A DNA stretch of 51,483 nucleotides. Origin: Rhodospirillaceae bacterium UBA6219 (lineage in GTDB: Bacteria > Pseudomonadota > Alphaproteobacteria > Rhodospirillales > Magnetospirillaceae). The notes beneath the pieces were generated by a model. It saw only the letters and a program-made list of their open reading frames with translations. It made no database searches and had not been told where the DNA came from. The stretch covers positions 1 through 51,483 of the forward strand of contig DISD01000049.1 in assembly GCA_002435715.1 (NCBI GenBank), written 5' to 3'. Positions within the stretch are counted from its first letter, which is position 1; the number at the start of each line of letters is the position of its first letter. The translations under genes and the position numbers were made by a program. This document shows positions 15,828 to 24,639 of this stretch, in pieces.

Positions 15828-16451
15828 ATGACCCGTGACGTCACCTTGATCATCGGCACCAAGCGCTTTTCGTCGTGGTCTTTGCGCCCCTGGCTGGCGG
15901 CCAAGATGGCCGGGCTGAACGTCACCGAGATCGAGATCACCCTGCGTCAACCCGACACCAAGGCCAACATCTTGGTCCATTCGCCTTCGGGCAAGGTGCC
16001 GTGCCTGATCCATGACGGGCTGGTGGTGTGGGATTCCCTGGCCATCTGCGAATATCTGGCCGAAACCTTCCCCGAAGCTGGTTTGTGGCCGACTGACCCC
16101 GCCGCTCGCGCTGTCGCCCGCGCCGTGTCGGCGGAAATGCATTCCGGCTTCGTCGCCCTGCGTAATGCGTGCTCCATGGATATGTGCGCCCATATTCCCA
16201 TGACCGAACTGGCGGATGATCTGGCCACCGACATCCATCGCATCAATGTCATCTGGGAGGATTGCCGGGCCCGTTTCGGCGACGGCGGGCCGTTCTTGTT
16301 CGGCGAATTCTCGGTGGCCGATGCCATGTTCGCGCCCGTCGTCAGCCGTTTCACCACCTATGATTTGCCGGTTAACGATGTGGGGCGGGCCTATTGCCAA
16401 GCGGTGTGGGATTTGGCCCCCATGCAGGAATGGAAGGCCGCTTCGGTCTGA
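15828..16451 (+). CDS. Glutathione S-transferase family protein
   Basis: 207 residues. The N-terminal thioredoxin-like domain has GTKRFSSWSLRPWLAAK (glutathione-site region), SGKVPCLI with the cis-Pro, and DSLAICEYLAE. The C-terminal half is all helical with FGEFSVADAMFAPV, the N-capping motif of GST C-domains. Likely a cytosolic glutathione-conjugating or maleylacetoacetate-isomerase-like enzyme; the substrate cannot be told. The ATG at 15828 has GGAGG six bases upstream, which decides against the earlier in-frame ATGs at 15747 and 15810. Confidence 0.88.
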   Translation: MTRDVTLIIGTKRFSSWSLRPWLAAKMAGLNVTEIEITLRQPDTKANILVHSPSGKVPCLIHDGLVVWDSLAICEYLAETFPEAGLWPTDPAARAVARAVSAEMHSGFVALRNACSMDMCAHIPMTELADDLATDIHRINVIWEDCRARFGDGGPFLFGEFSVADAMFAPVVSRFTTYDLPVNDVGRAYCQAVWDLAPMQEWKAASV

Positions 16452-16509
16452 CGACTGACACCAATAGGCAAGACGAATGAGGCGGGGCTGGTGGCCTCGT
16501 CATCTGGCC

Positions 16510-18291
16510 ATGGGGAGTGCGGTCGCCACCTGGCTGCACGATAGGGAACAGTTCGGCGGGGCGCAGGCCGTTGGCTGCGGCGGTCCGGGCGAACCAGGAC
16601 GATAGGGATTCACCCGCCAGCGCCGCCCCGACTTCCCGTTCCAGGATGATTTCTTCACCCTAGGCGCACCGGTCGGCCCCGACCAGCCCAACCGGCGCGA
16701 AGATGTGATCCGGGTGGAAACCATCCTGGGCAACACCGGCCACCATGATCTGTCGCGCACCGACGGCCCGGTGGGATATTGGGGCCAGCGCCAGGAACAG
16801 GCGGTGAAGGATTGGCAAAGCCAGAACGGGCTGAAGGTGGATGGTCTGTTGAAACCGGGCGGCCCCACCATCACCAGCCTGAAACAGGCGGCGGGTGGCC
16901 TGTTGGGTGGCTTCACGCCCCCCAGCCCGGACGAGGTGGACCAACACCAATCGCAACGCATGCAGGGCGAGCCAGGCATCCTGAACACCCGCCCGGCGCG
17001 GCTGTCCTTCCCCAAGCCCGAGCAGCCCTTGGACTTGGACGAGCAAAGCCAGGCCTTCAACGCCGACAGCGCCCGCGCTTTGACCCGCAGCAGCGTCAAC
17101 GGCGACATCCCGCGCATCTATGGCGACTTCGCCAAACAGGCGGGGCCGGAGGCGCACGCCACCTTGATGGATCTGGCCGAACAGATGGAGGCTCAGGTCG
17201 GGCGCGACCGCACCGACCAAGTGATGCACGGTATCGTCAGCCGGCTTCCGCCCGATCAGGCCAAGGCTTTGCTGGGCGGCACCATGCCCGCCGCCCGCCC
17301 CTTGGGCGTGCGCAGTGCCGATCTGCCCGACGACAGCGTCGTGCCGTTGTTCCGGGCGGCGGCTGCTGCACCGGCGGACAATCCGCCGCCTTCGCCGAGT
17401 GAAAGTGGACCTGCGAAGGCACAACCGGAAATTCCGCCCACGCCCACGCCCACGCCCACGTCTCCGGCACCAACGACGGAAGCGCCACCGCCGCCGTCCC
17501 AGCCCTCGGCCCCCGCGTCGCCGGTCGATGCAAAGCCCGAGCAGAATGCCGGGGCGCAGCGACCGCAAACCGATACCGAGCAATTGTTCGGCATGCCTTT
17601 GCCTAACGAGGATGACGCGGCCCAGGAGACCCGAAAAACCCTTGAGAGGGCACGAGATCTTGGCAAGTTGGTCCATCATGACAAAGCCGCTGCTCTGTTG
17701 GACCACTATCTTGACGGTGATGGCTCGCCGGTCACCTTGGACAAAGAGTGGGTGCGTGGTCATGAACCGGTCAAGCAGGCGGAACAACGAGTCCAGGGAC
17801 ATTTCGAGAACTGGCTCACCGGCAAGGGGCCGAAAGACAAGGAACTCAAAACCATTGAGCAACACATCCCCCAAGACGGTGAGATCCGTGAGATTAAGGG
17901 ACTGAGGTGGCAAGCTGTCGCGGACAGCAACCCAGCAAAAGTCTGGGACGAACGCAACAACGCCCTGGGGGCGGTGACCGTCAACGGAATTGGCAATTTG
18001 AAACTGGAACGCCAGGGTGACGAGGTGATCGTCACCGGCACCGTTCAACAAAATGCCACGGATACATACGATTTCGGGAAGGGGAAAAAGGGGGCGGATG
18101 GTTGGCTGCCGCAAGGCATGGCAGGCGGCAATCCTGGTTTGCACCGCCAGGATATCGTCGCCTTGGAAGAACGTGGTCAGGTTAAGCCGTTTGATATCCA
18201 AAGCGATAGCTGGGAAAAGCAAGTGGTCGGGCGTTTGAAATTAGATGCCCAGGGGCGCATTATTGGTTCGCAATTCGAGTGGCGGGAGTAA
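16510..18291 (+). pseudogene. Peptidoglycan-binding-like multidomain protein with possibly damaged start
   Basis: The intact open frame runs from the GTG at 16705 to 18291 (528 residues). It has a peptidoglycan-binding-like unit near the N-terminus (VETILGNTGHH, GQRQEQAVKDWQSQNGL, KVDGLLKPGGPTI), a helical stretch to about 210, a Pro/Ala/Thr-rich linker (about 220-285, with a PTPTPTPT run) and a separate C-terminal domain of about 230 residues of unknown type. Family-like coding sequence continues in frame upstream of the GTG (PDFPFQDDFFTLGAPVGPDQ) back to a TAG at 16603-16605, beyond which the same frame is open to an ATG at 16510. No start codon exists between the TAG and the GTG. Either translation starts at 16705, losing part of the domain, or the 5' end is mutated. 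The architecture resembles a delivered toxin or phage-type lysis protein, but no enzyme motif is recognised. Confidence 0.5.
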
Positions 18292-18314
18292 TGGCCACAC
18301 GTTAGGATTGCCCA

Positions 18315-18926
18315 ATGAAACGCCCGCGCCGTCTGATCCTGATCCTGCTGCTCGCGGCCATGCTGGTTCCTGCCGGCGTGGCCTGGCTAGCTTGGTATAA
18401 TTGGAACATCCGCAATACCTGGGTGCGCATATATCCGGTTTGTTACGCAGGCGGGACATATATCGATCTGGTCGAGCCGATGACGCCTCTGGCCAACCAG
18501 ATGTTCGTGGAATGGTCGACAATGACCCGCCCGCATCATCGGCCCGAATATGCTGTCGGCATGGACAAATACATTCGCGTCAAGGACGGCAAGGTCTTTG
18601 CGCCGCTGTGGTATCAGACATTGGCAGGAATGGAGAACCGCCAGTTAGTCTGGTACATGAGTTCCGAGCTGGCGAAGATTTTGGGTAAGCCAGACCCCAT
18701 TATTTGGGGCAATTGCCGAGATTTTGTGGACATGGCCACCATCTCGCGCCGGCAGGATTATGTGTACCGCTATCGCCTGTCGGAAAACGCCGAAGCGTTC
18801 TGGACTTTCCTGTCCTTCGGCGTCGATCGTGAACGTGACGGCGAATACAGCTGGGTCGGAAAATTGTTGTTGCCCTATGCCATCGATCCGGTGCTTGAGG
18901 ATAACGAACCGCCGTTGCCGCGGTGA
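18315..18926 (+). CDS. Small single-pass membrane protein of unknown function
   Basis: 203 residues. One N-terminal membrane segment (about 6-28, LILILLLAAMLVPAGVAWLAW) is followed by an exported, Trp/Tyr-rich domain with no match I recognise. It starts 24 bases after the multidomain gene and is surely cotranscribed with it. AGGA lies before the ATG. Size, position and topology would suit an immunity or inhibitor protein for the upstream product, but that is inference from arrangement only. Base composition is slightly lower in G+C than the housekeeping genes around it. Confidence 0.65.
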   Translation: MKRPRRLILILLLAAMLVPAGVAWLAWYNWNIRNTWVRIYPVCYAGGTYIDLVEPMTPLANQMFVEWSTMTRPHHRPEYAVGMDKYIRVKDGKVFAPLWYQTLAGMENRQLVWYMSSELAKILGKPDPIIWGNCRDFVDMATISRRQDYVYRYRLSENAEAFWTFLSFGVDRERDGEYSWVGKLLLPYAIDPVLEDNEPPLPR

Positions 18927-19013
18927 TTGTCCCGGTCTGAGAGCACGGTCATTCTTTTCAAAGTGCGCCAACAGGATGCAAACTCCAAATCCTCATTACT
19001 TATGAGGCATCTG

Positions 19014-19656
19014 ATGGCTCCCCACTGGCGAATTGCCGCCATTTCTCCGTTTCTCGCTCTCCTCTTGCCGGCCTCAGCTTTGGCCGAGCCGAGCTGCGAC
19101 ACAAATCAATTCACCTCAGTTGCCGCAGCCTTCCAGAAGGGGGTGGTGTCCGGGGGAAAGGGGGGGGCGGGCTTATTTCCATAATGGAGGTGATGGCTGC
19201 CCGTCGGAGGCCTGCCGCCGCAAGGCCTATGTCATTGCTGGCGACATCGTGCTGGCCGGCAGCACGTCTACGGACTGGACATGTGTTGCGTTCGTTGGTG
19301 CCAAAGGTGCAATCACCGGATGTATTGCCAAGGACCAACTCGCTTTGACGGCGATCAATCCCAATCCATCCCTGGCTGCCTGGGGCGGGGAATGGAAAAG
19401 TGGCCGCAACAGCCTGAGCATTCAGGCCCGGAACGGAGGCAGTATCAGCGTCGATGGTCTCGCGTTGTGGGGCGATGGACCGGCTCCCCGCACGGGTGAG
19501 GTACAGGGGGCCGCCACTCCCGCCGGAGCCCGTGCCTCTGTCAAGGATGGTGCCTGCCAAGTCACCCTGACCTTGGCCGACGATTGGTTGATTGCATCGG
19601 ACAACCAGCAATGCGGTGGCCTCAATGTGACCTTCTCCGGAATCTATCGGCGATAA
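19014..19656 (+). pseudogene. Secreted SH3-like/inhibitor-type protein, frameshifted at a run of eight G
   Basis: Reading from the ATG at 19014 gives a signal peptide (ending ASALAEPSC) and then stops soon after a run of eight G at 19160-19167. Removing one G joins this frame to the downstream one ending at 19656. The rebuilt product is ~213 residues: signal peptide, a small SH3-like part with KGGRAYFHNGGDGC, CRRKAYVIAGD and VAFVGAKGAITG, then a second domain with WGGEWKSGRNSLSI, DNQQCGGLNVTFSGIYRR. The last motif recurs in small periplasmic proteins. Cause: true loss, phase variation by slippage in the G run, or a sequencing error; I cannot separate these. An alternative in-frame start is at 19002. 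Confidence 0.7.
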
Positions 19657-19892
19657 CAGCTTTAGGACGGACGAATCGGAAATTCAGTGGTGCGCCCGAC
19701 TTCGGGCGTATCCATGCGCGTTTGCGTCATCCAGAGAGGGGCGAACAGTGCCAACACATTGGAAAAATGCGGAATTTCCGGTGACGAAATTACAAATCCG
19801 TCCGCGTTATGTCTGTCGCTGTCCAGATTAAAGGCACAAAATCCGGTCTATAGCTGAAACCGACAAACTTGCTACATAATGCCGCGGAGAAG
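19657..19892. other. Intergenic stretch without recognised gene
   Basis: 236 bases between the frameshifted gene and tRNA-Gln. It is somewhat richer in A+T toward the tRNA. No ribosome site, terminator hairpin with T run, or conserved element is seen. Confidence 0.5.
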
Positions 19893-19966
19893 TGGCTGGG
19901 GGACTAGGATTCGAACCTAGACTGGCGGAGTCAGAGTCCGCTGTCCTACCGTTAGACGATCCCCCA
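19893..19966 (-). tRNA. tRNA-Gln (anticodon CTG)
   Basis: 74-base cloverleaf read on the minus strand. The acceptor stem is TGGGGGA/TCCCCCA, with the weak U1-A72 pair typical of glutamine tRNAs. The D arm is GTCT...AGGAC, and the anticodon stem GCGGA/TCCGC holds loop CTCTGAC (anticodon CTG, reads CAG). The T arm is CTAGG-TTCGAAT-CCTAG, with discriminator G and CCA encoded. Confidence 0.97.
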
Positions 19967-20004
19967 CCAGGGGCTCGGGGGCCGTGGCGCCGCGAGAGGG
20001 CGAT

Positions 20005-20033
20005 CTTCTAGCAAAGGCGCGTGGGTTTGTGAA
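20005..20033 (-). promoter_or_regulatory. Possible promoter of tRNA-Gln
   Basis: On the minus strand TTCACA (20028-20033) and TAGAAG (20005-20010) are spaced by exactly 17 bases and lie ~40 bases before the tRNA 5' end. It agrees moderately with a sigma-70 promoter. Confidence 0.4.
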
Positions 20034-20106
20034 GGCATTTTTTTGGGTTTCGGTGAATTCTCCTTGGGCTGGCGGGGGGCATGCGGGTAACATCGCCGCC
20101 GCCCGA

Positions 20107-21123
20107 ATGTCCGTGCCGCCACCGACGAGTTCCGTTTTGCGTTCCGATTCCGCCGATTCCGTCTATGCCGCGTTGGATTTGGGCACCAACAATTGCCGTA
20201 TGTTGGTGGCCCGTCCCACCGCTGACGGCTTTCGCGTCATCGACGCCTTTTCCCGCATCACCCGTCTGGGCGAGGGGCTGGCCGCCACCGGGCGGCTGTC
20301 CGTCGCCGCCATGGACCGCACCATCGGCGCTTTGCGCGCCTGTGCCGACAAGATGGCGCGCAACCGGGTGACACGGGCGCGTCTGGTGGCCACCGAAGCC
20401 TGTCGGCGCGCCGCCAATTGCGAGGAATTTTCCAGTCGGGTGTGGCGGGAAGCCGGTCTGAAGCTGGAAATCATCTCGGCCAAGGACGAAGCCGCCTTGG
20501 CTCTGGGCGGCTGTTCGTCGCTGATGCGTCCGGAATTTCCCTGGGCCTTGGTCTTTGATATCGGTGGCGGTTCGACCGAATTGATCTGGGTGTCCAACAG
20601 CCCCGACGGCCTGGATGTCAAAGGTGTGGTGTCGTTGCCCTTGGGCGTCGTCACCCTGGCCGAGCAAGTGGGCGAGGCGCTGCACAACCCCGCCGGTTAC
20701 GCCGTCACCGTGGCGCAGATCGCCACCCGGCTGGCGGCGTTCGAGGCCGAGCATTGCATCACGCCCAGGCTGTTGATGGGCCAGGTGCAGATGCTGGGCA
20801 CCTCGGGGACCGTCACCACCTTGGCGGCGTTGCATTTGAACCTGGATCGCTATGATCGCGCCGCCGTGGATGGTTTGGACCTGCATCTGGCCGACATCGC
20901 CGCCATCACCACCATGTTGCTGGGCATGAGCACCGCCGAGCGGGTGGCCCATCCCTGCATCGGGACCGAACGGGCCGATCTGGTGATCGCCGGTTGCGCC
21001 ATCTTGGAAGCCATGTGCCGGTTGTGGCCGTTATCGTCCCTGCGCGTCGCCGATCGTGGCGTGCGCGAGGGTATCTTGTTGTCCATGATGCGCGAAGACG
21101 CCATCTGGAGCCGTGCGGAGTAG
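20107..21123 (+). CDS. Ppx/GppA family phosphatase
   Basis: 338 residues of the ASKHA fold. The first phosphate loop is ALDLGTNNCRMLVA and the second is VFDIGGGSTELIW, with LGTSGTVTTLAAL between sub-domains. The C-terminal end has RVADRGVREGILL. Members are exopolyphosphatases or pppGpp phosphohydrolases; the short form without an HD extension seen here does not settle which. I start at 20107 (MSVPPP), because the 41 upstream residues look non-coding and overlap the tRNA promoter region. It is followed after 3 bases by rlmE, a pairing often seen in alphaproteobacteria. Confidence 0.88.
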   Translation: MSVPPPTSSVLRSDSADSVYAALDLGTNNCRMLVARPTADGFRVIDAFSRITRLGEGLAATGRLSVAAMDRTIGALRACADKMARNRVTRARLVATEACRRAANCEEFSSRVWREAGLKLEIISAKDEAALALGGCSSLMRPEFPWALVFDIGGGSTELIWVSNSPDGLDVKGVVSLPLGVVTLAEQVGEALHNPAGYAVTVAQIATRLAAFEAEHCITPRLLMGQVQMLGTSGTVTTLAALHLNLDRYDRAAVDGLDLHLADIAAITTMLLGMSTAERVAHPCIGTERADLVIAGCAILEAMCRLWPLSSLRVADRGVREGILLSMMREDAIWSRAE

Positions 21124-21126
21124 GAC

Positions 21127-21864
21127 ATGAGCACCACCACCAAGGGTAAGGGCAAAAGCGCCGGCGGCGGCGCCAGCAAGGGCTCGGGCAGCCGCATGCT
21201 GGTGGAACGGGTGAAGACGGCGCGCGGTCGCAAGCCGTCATCGACCCGCTGGTTGCAACGCCAGTTGAACGACCCCTATGTGCAGGAAGCCCGCAAGCTG
21301 GGATTCCGCTCGCGCGCCGCTTTCAAGCTGATCGAGCTGGACGACCGTTTCCACTTCCTGAAGCCCGGTCTCCGGGTGGTCGATCTGGGGGCCGCCCCTG
21401 GCGGCTGGACCCAGGTGGCGGTGCAACGCGTCGGCGCCAAGGGCAAGGTGGTCGGCATGGACATCTTGGAATACGAAGCGGTGCCCGGCGCCATCTGCAT
21501 GCAGGGCGACTTTTTGGCCGACGACGCGCCGGATCGGTTGAAAGAGGCATTGGACGGTCTGGCCGACATCGTGGTGTCCGACATGGCGGCGCCGACCACC
21601 GGTCATCCGCCCACCGACCATCTGCGCATCATCAATCTGGTGGAAGTGGCCCTGCACTTCGCCTTGGAAGTGCTGGCCCCGGGCGGTGTGTTCCTGGCCA
21701 AGGTGTTCCAGGGCGGCACCGAAAAGTCATTATTGGACCAGTTGAAGATGAACTTCGCCACCGTGCGCCACGCCAAGCCGCCGGCCAGCCGCAAGGAATC
21801 GGCCGAGACATACGTCATCGCCACCGGCTTCAAGGGTCGGCGCGACGAAGACGACGCGGAATAA
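21127..21864 (+). CDS. rlmE: 23S rRNA (uridine-2552-2'-O)-methyltransferase RlmE (FtsJ/RrmJ)
   Basis: 245 residues. It methylates U2552 in the A loop of 23S rRNA with S-adenosylmethionine late in 50S assembly. Motifs: a basic N-terminal tail (KGKGKSAGGGASKGSGSR), SRAAFKLIELDDRF with the first catalytic Lys, VVDLGAAPGGWTQVA as the SAM-binding loop, DIVVSDMAAPTTG with the catalytic Asp, and FLAKVFQGG with the second Lys. A K-D-K triad is thus present. Translationally close to ppx/gppA and in one operon with it. Confidence 0.95.
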   Translation: MSTTTKGKGKSAGGGASKGSGSRMLVERVKTARGRKPSSTRWLQRQLNDPYVQEARKLGFRSRAAFKLIELDDRFHFLKPGLRVVDLGAAPGGWTQVAVQRVGAKGKVVGMDILEYEAVPGAICMQGDFLADDAPDRLKEALDGLADIVVSDMAAPTTGHPPTDHLRIINLVEVALHFALEVLAPGGVFLAKVFQGGTEKSLLDQLKMNFATVRHAKPPASRKESAETYVIATGFKGRRDEDDAE

Positions 21865-21898
21865 CGCCCGGCACGGGCCGGCCATTGCCCAACACCCG

Positions 21899-23680
21899 TC
21901 AGGGTGGACAGGCGGGGGTGGGGGCGGGCTGGTTTTCCAAATGATAGCGGCGGCCGCCGAAGTTCAGATCGGGCAGGACCGGGGGCAACAGGCTGAATTC
22001 TCCGCGCAGCAAGGCCTGATAATGGCTGTCGCACAAGCGGGGGTATTGGCCGTAAACGCCCCATTGACCGGGGTTGTACTCTATGACCAGGGTGGCCCCT
22101 CTCAGTTTGCCGTTGGCATCCATGACGACGGCCATGGTCCGCCCGCCCGGTCCCTTGCCCAAAATCACCACGTCACAGCGTTTGTCGGCATAATTGAAAC
22201 AGGGCAAGTGGCTCAGCTTGGGCTTGGCCAGACCCTGGGGCAAGGCGGTGTTGGGGGGATAGGCGACCACCAGATTGGCCGCCACCTGGGCTTCGGTGAT
22301 CGCGGTCGCTTTTGAACGGCTTTCATAGCGGTTCTTGGATGCCAGACTTTCCTGGGCTGCTTTCGCCAAATCCTCGGGGCCGGTATCGGCGATCCGCTGC
22401 AAGGCCTCGATCCCGTAGCGGGCGCTGTCGAAACGCAGCGTGTTGAAGTCAAAGGTCTTGGCATCCACCACGCCTTTCTCAAGGCGGTCCAACTGGCTGT
22501 TCACGGCGATGCGGGCAGGATCGGCCAGGGGCGACATCAGCGCCACCAGGATGGCCAGGATGGCGAAGGAAACCGCGACATTGGTGCCTTCCCAGCGGCG
22601 CCTGGGTTGGCCGTTCCACCAGCCGGAGGTGCTATAGCCCAGGGCGTACAGCCCGGCGACCACGATGGTGGCGGCCAACAGCACGCGGTCGGCGGTCCAA
22701 CCATATTGGGCCACGCGCAAGTAAGCGGCATAGCCGGCCAGGGCGACCAGGACCAGCAGAATGGGGCCGACAAGAACGCCGGCCCAGGCCAAGGGTTTGG
22801 CCGGAATGTGACCCTCGTGTCCGTCATGCGGCGGGCCTTGCTGATAGGCGCAATTGGCCAGGATCACCAACCATCCGGCGGCCGACAGCAACAGCATGGC
22901 GGCCCGTTTGGTCTGCCACAGCAAATCCAGCGAGGTGACGGTCAAAGCGCCCAGAAAGCCCAGGATGATCACTGTGATCAACGGCAGCAGCCAGGACAGC
23001 AGGACCAGGGCCAGCCGGCGAATGCCGGCGATGATACCGGGTGCCACGTCGGTCAGGTGCAGGGCGGCGCCCACCGCCATCAAGCTGACCGGCCAGTAGA
23101 ACCACGATTTTTTGATAAGCTCGCGGAAGAAATCCAGATGCAGGATGCCGAACAAGGCGGCTCCCAGCCATAAGACCATCCACAAGGCCGCGACGAACCC
23201 GGCGGCGAAGGCCAGTTGAAGCCCTTGTTTCCAGGCCACCTCGAAATAGCGGCCATAACTGGCGATGCGTCGTTTGTCCTGGCTCGCGGCAGCGAACAAG
23301 ATGTTGGCGACGAACAGCATCGGTACCAGGGTGATCATCAGGATCGGGCTGGGGGTATTGGTCTTGTCGAAGAAGCCGTAGGACGCATTGTCGGTGCCGG
23401 TACGCCGCCAAAAATCGTGCAGGGTCAAGCCGACCAACAAAACCGCCAGGACGGCCAGCCAGGCATTCAGGCGTCGGGCGCTTAGGCGTTCTATTTCCAG
23501 CATGGCGATCATCGGCAAATAGGCGATGATCGGCAGCAAGAGACCCAGAAAATATGGAACGCCGTCATCGGCGGGGGCTTGTTCCAAGGTTCGGATGGTG
23601 ACGTGCAGGGCAAAACCCTGGGCCAGCCCCAAGATCAGCCGAGCCATGGCGCTGGATGTCGCCCATTCCGATAATTTCAT
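21899..23680 (-). CDS. DUF4153-type polytopic membrane protein
   Basis: 593 residues. About eleven hydrophobic helices span residues 10-390 (for example PYFLGLLLPIIAYLPMIAML and LVLLSWLLPLITVIILGFLG). A soluble C-terminal part (about 400-593) contains a conserved-looking NYADKRCDVVILGKG...GQWGVYGQY. This matches the layout of DUF4153 proteins, whose function is unknown. The gene is convergent with rlmE. The ribosome site before 23680 is weak (AGAGG, then eight bases). Confidence 0.75.
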   Translation of the reverse strand: MKLSEWATSSAMARLILGLAQGFALHVTIRTLEQAPADDGVPYFLGLLLPIIAYLPMIAMLEIERLSARRLNAWLAVLAVLLVGLTLHDFWRRTGTDNASYGFFDKTNTPSPILMITLVPMLFVANILFAAASQDKRRIASYGRYFEVAWKQGLQLAFAAGFVAALWMVLWLGAALFGILHLDFFRELIKKSWFYWPVSLMAVGAALHLTDVAPGIIAGIRRLALVLLSWLLPLITVIILGFLGALTVTSLDLLWQTKRAAMLLLSAAGWLVILANCAYQQGPPHDGHEGHIPAKPLAWAGVLVGPILLVLVALAGYAAYLRVAQYGWTADRVLLAATIVVAGLYALGYSTSGWWNGQPRRRWEGTNVAVSFAILAILVALMSPLADPARIAVNSQLDRLEKGVVDAKTFDFNTLRFDSARYGIEALQRIADTGPEDLAKAAQESLASKNRYESRSKATAITEAQVAANLVVAYPPNTALPQGLAKPKLSHLPCFNYADKRCDVVILGKGPGGRTMAVVMDANGKLRGATLVIEYNPGQWGVYGQYPRLCDSHYQALLRGEFSLLPPVLPDLNFGGRRYHLENQPAPTPACPP

Positions 23681-23814
23681 GGTGAAGGACCTCTGTTACG
23701 CGTACCGATGATAGCGTTTGATAAATACGCAGGGCAAGCGGGGTGACATTGCGGGGCTGGACGGCGGGGGCTGCATCGCCATAATGCGATTCCCGCAAAG
23801 GAGACAGCCCTGAG

Positions 23815-24624
23815 ATGAAAGATGAAATGGTCCTGCCGCCGGTGCCCCGGTCCTATGGGACGGTCAACTGGCTGGGCTTTTCCACCTTGCTGGCCAAGGA
23901 AGTGCGACGCTTCCTGAAGGTCTATTTCCAGACCATCCTGGCCCCGGTGGTGACCACGCTGTTGTTCCTGGCGGTGTTCGCCCTGGCCTTGGGGCGGGTG
24001 GCGGCCGGCGTACATGGCGTGCCCTTCGTCGAGTTTCTGGCGCCCGGTCTGATCATGATGGCCATGGTGCAGAATTCCTTCGCCAACACCTCGTCGTCGC
24101 TCATCATCGCCAAAGTCCAAGGCAACATCGTCGACATGTTGATGCCGCCGCTTTCGGCGGCCGAGCAGACCATCGCCGTGGCCTTGGGCGGGGTCATCCG
24201 CGGCGTGGCGGTTGGTCTGGTGGTGGGGCTGGTGATGACCCTGTTCGTCACCGTTCACATCCACAGCGTCTTCTTCATCGTCTTCCACGCGGTGATGGGA
24301 TCGTTGCTGCTGTCGCTGTTGGGCATGGTCGGCGGTATCTGGGCCGACAAGTTCGACCACATGGCGGCGGTGACCAATTTCATCGTCACACCGCTTTCCT
24401 TCCTGTCGGGCACCTTTTACACCATCGACCGTCTGCCGCAGGGCTTCCACGCCATCGCCTTGGCCAATCCTTTCTTTTACATGATCGACGGTTTCCGCTA
24501 TGGCTTCATCGGCCATGCCGATGGCTCGTTGGTGGTGGGCATGCTGGTGGTGGGGCTGACGGATTTGTTCCTGCTGGCGCTGACCTGGCGCATGCTGGCC
24601 ACCGGCTACAAATTAAGGGCTTAA
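23815..24624 (+). CDS. ABC-2 type transporter permease
   Basis: 269 residues with six predicted membrane helices. An amphipathic N-terminus (LLAKEVRRFLKVYFQTILAP) is followed by the ABC-2 signature region LSFLSGTFYTIDRLPQGF and ANPFFYMIDGFRYGFIG, as in YadH/NodJ-type exporters of polysaccharide or drug substrates. No ATP-binding subunit is adjacent in this window. AAGGAG lies upstream; the ATG at 23815 is preferred, with 23824 a possible alternative. It is followed at 15 bases by a methyltransferase gene and probably forms an operon with it. Confidence 0.87.
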   Translation: MKDEMVLPPVPRSYGTVNWLGFSTLLAKEVRRFLKVYFQTILAPVVTTLLFLAVFALALGRVAAGVHGVPFVEFLAPGLIMMAMVQNSFANTSSSLIIAKVQGNIVDMLMPPLSAAEQTIAVALGGVIRGVAVGLVVGLVMTLFVTVHIHSVFFIVFHAVMGSLLLSLLGMVGGIWADKFDHMAAVTNFIVTPLSFLSGTFYTIDRLPQGFHAIALANPFFYMIDGFRYGFIGHADGSLVVGMLVVGLTDLFLLALTWRMLATGYKLRA

Positions 24625-24639
24625 GAGGGGACCAACAAC

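Noticed and set aside
17440..17462. Short CCCACG tandem repeat as a regulatory repeat
   Set aside because: It encodes the PTPTPTPT run of a Pro-rich linker in frame, which explains it.
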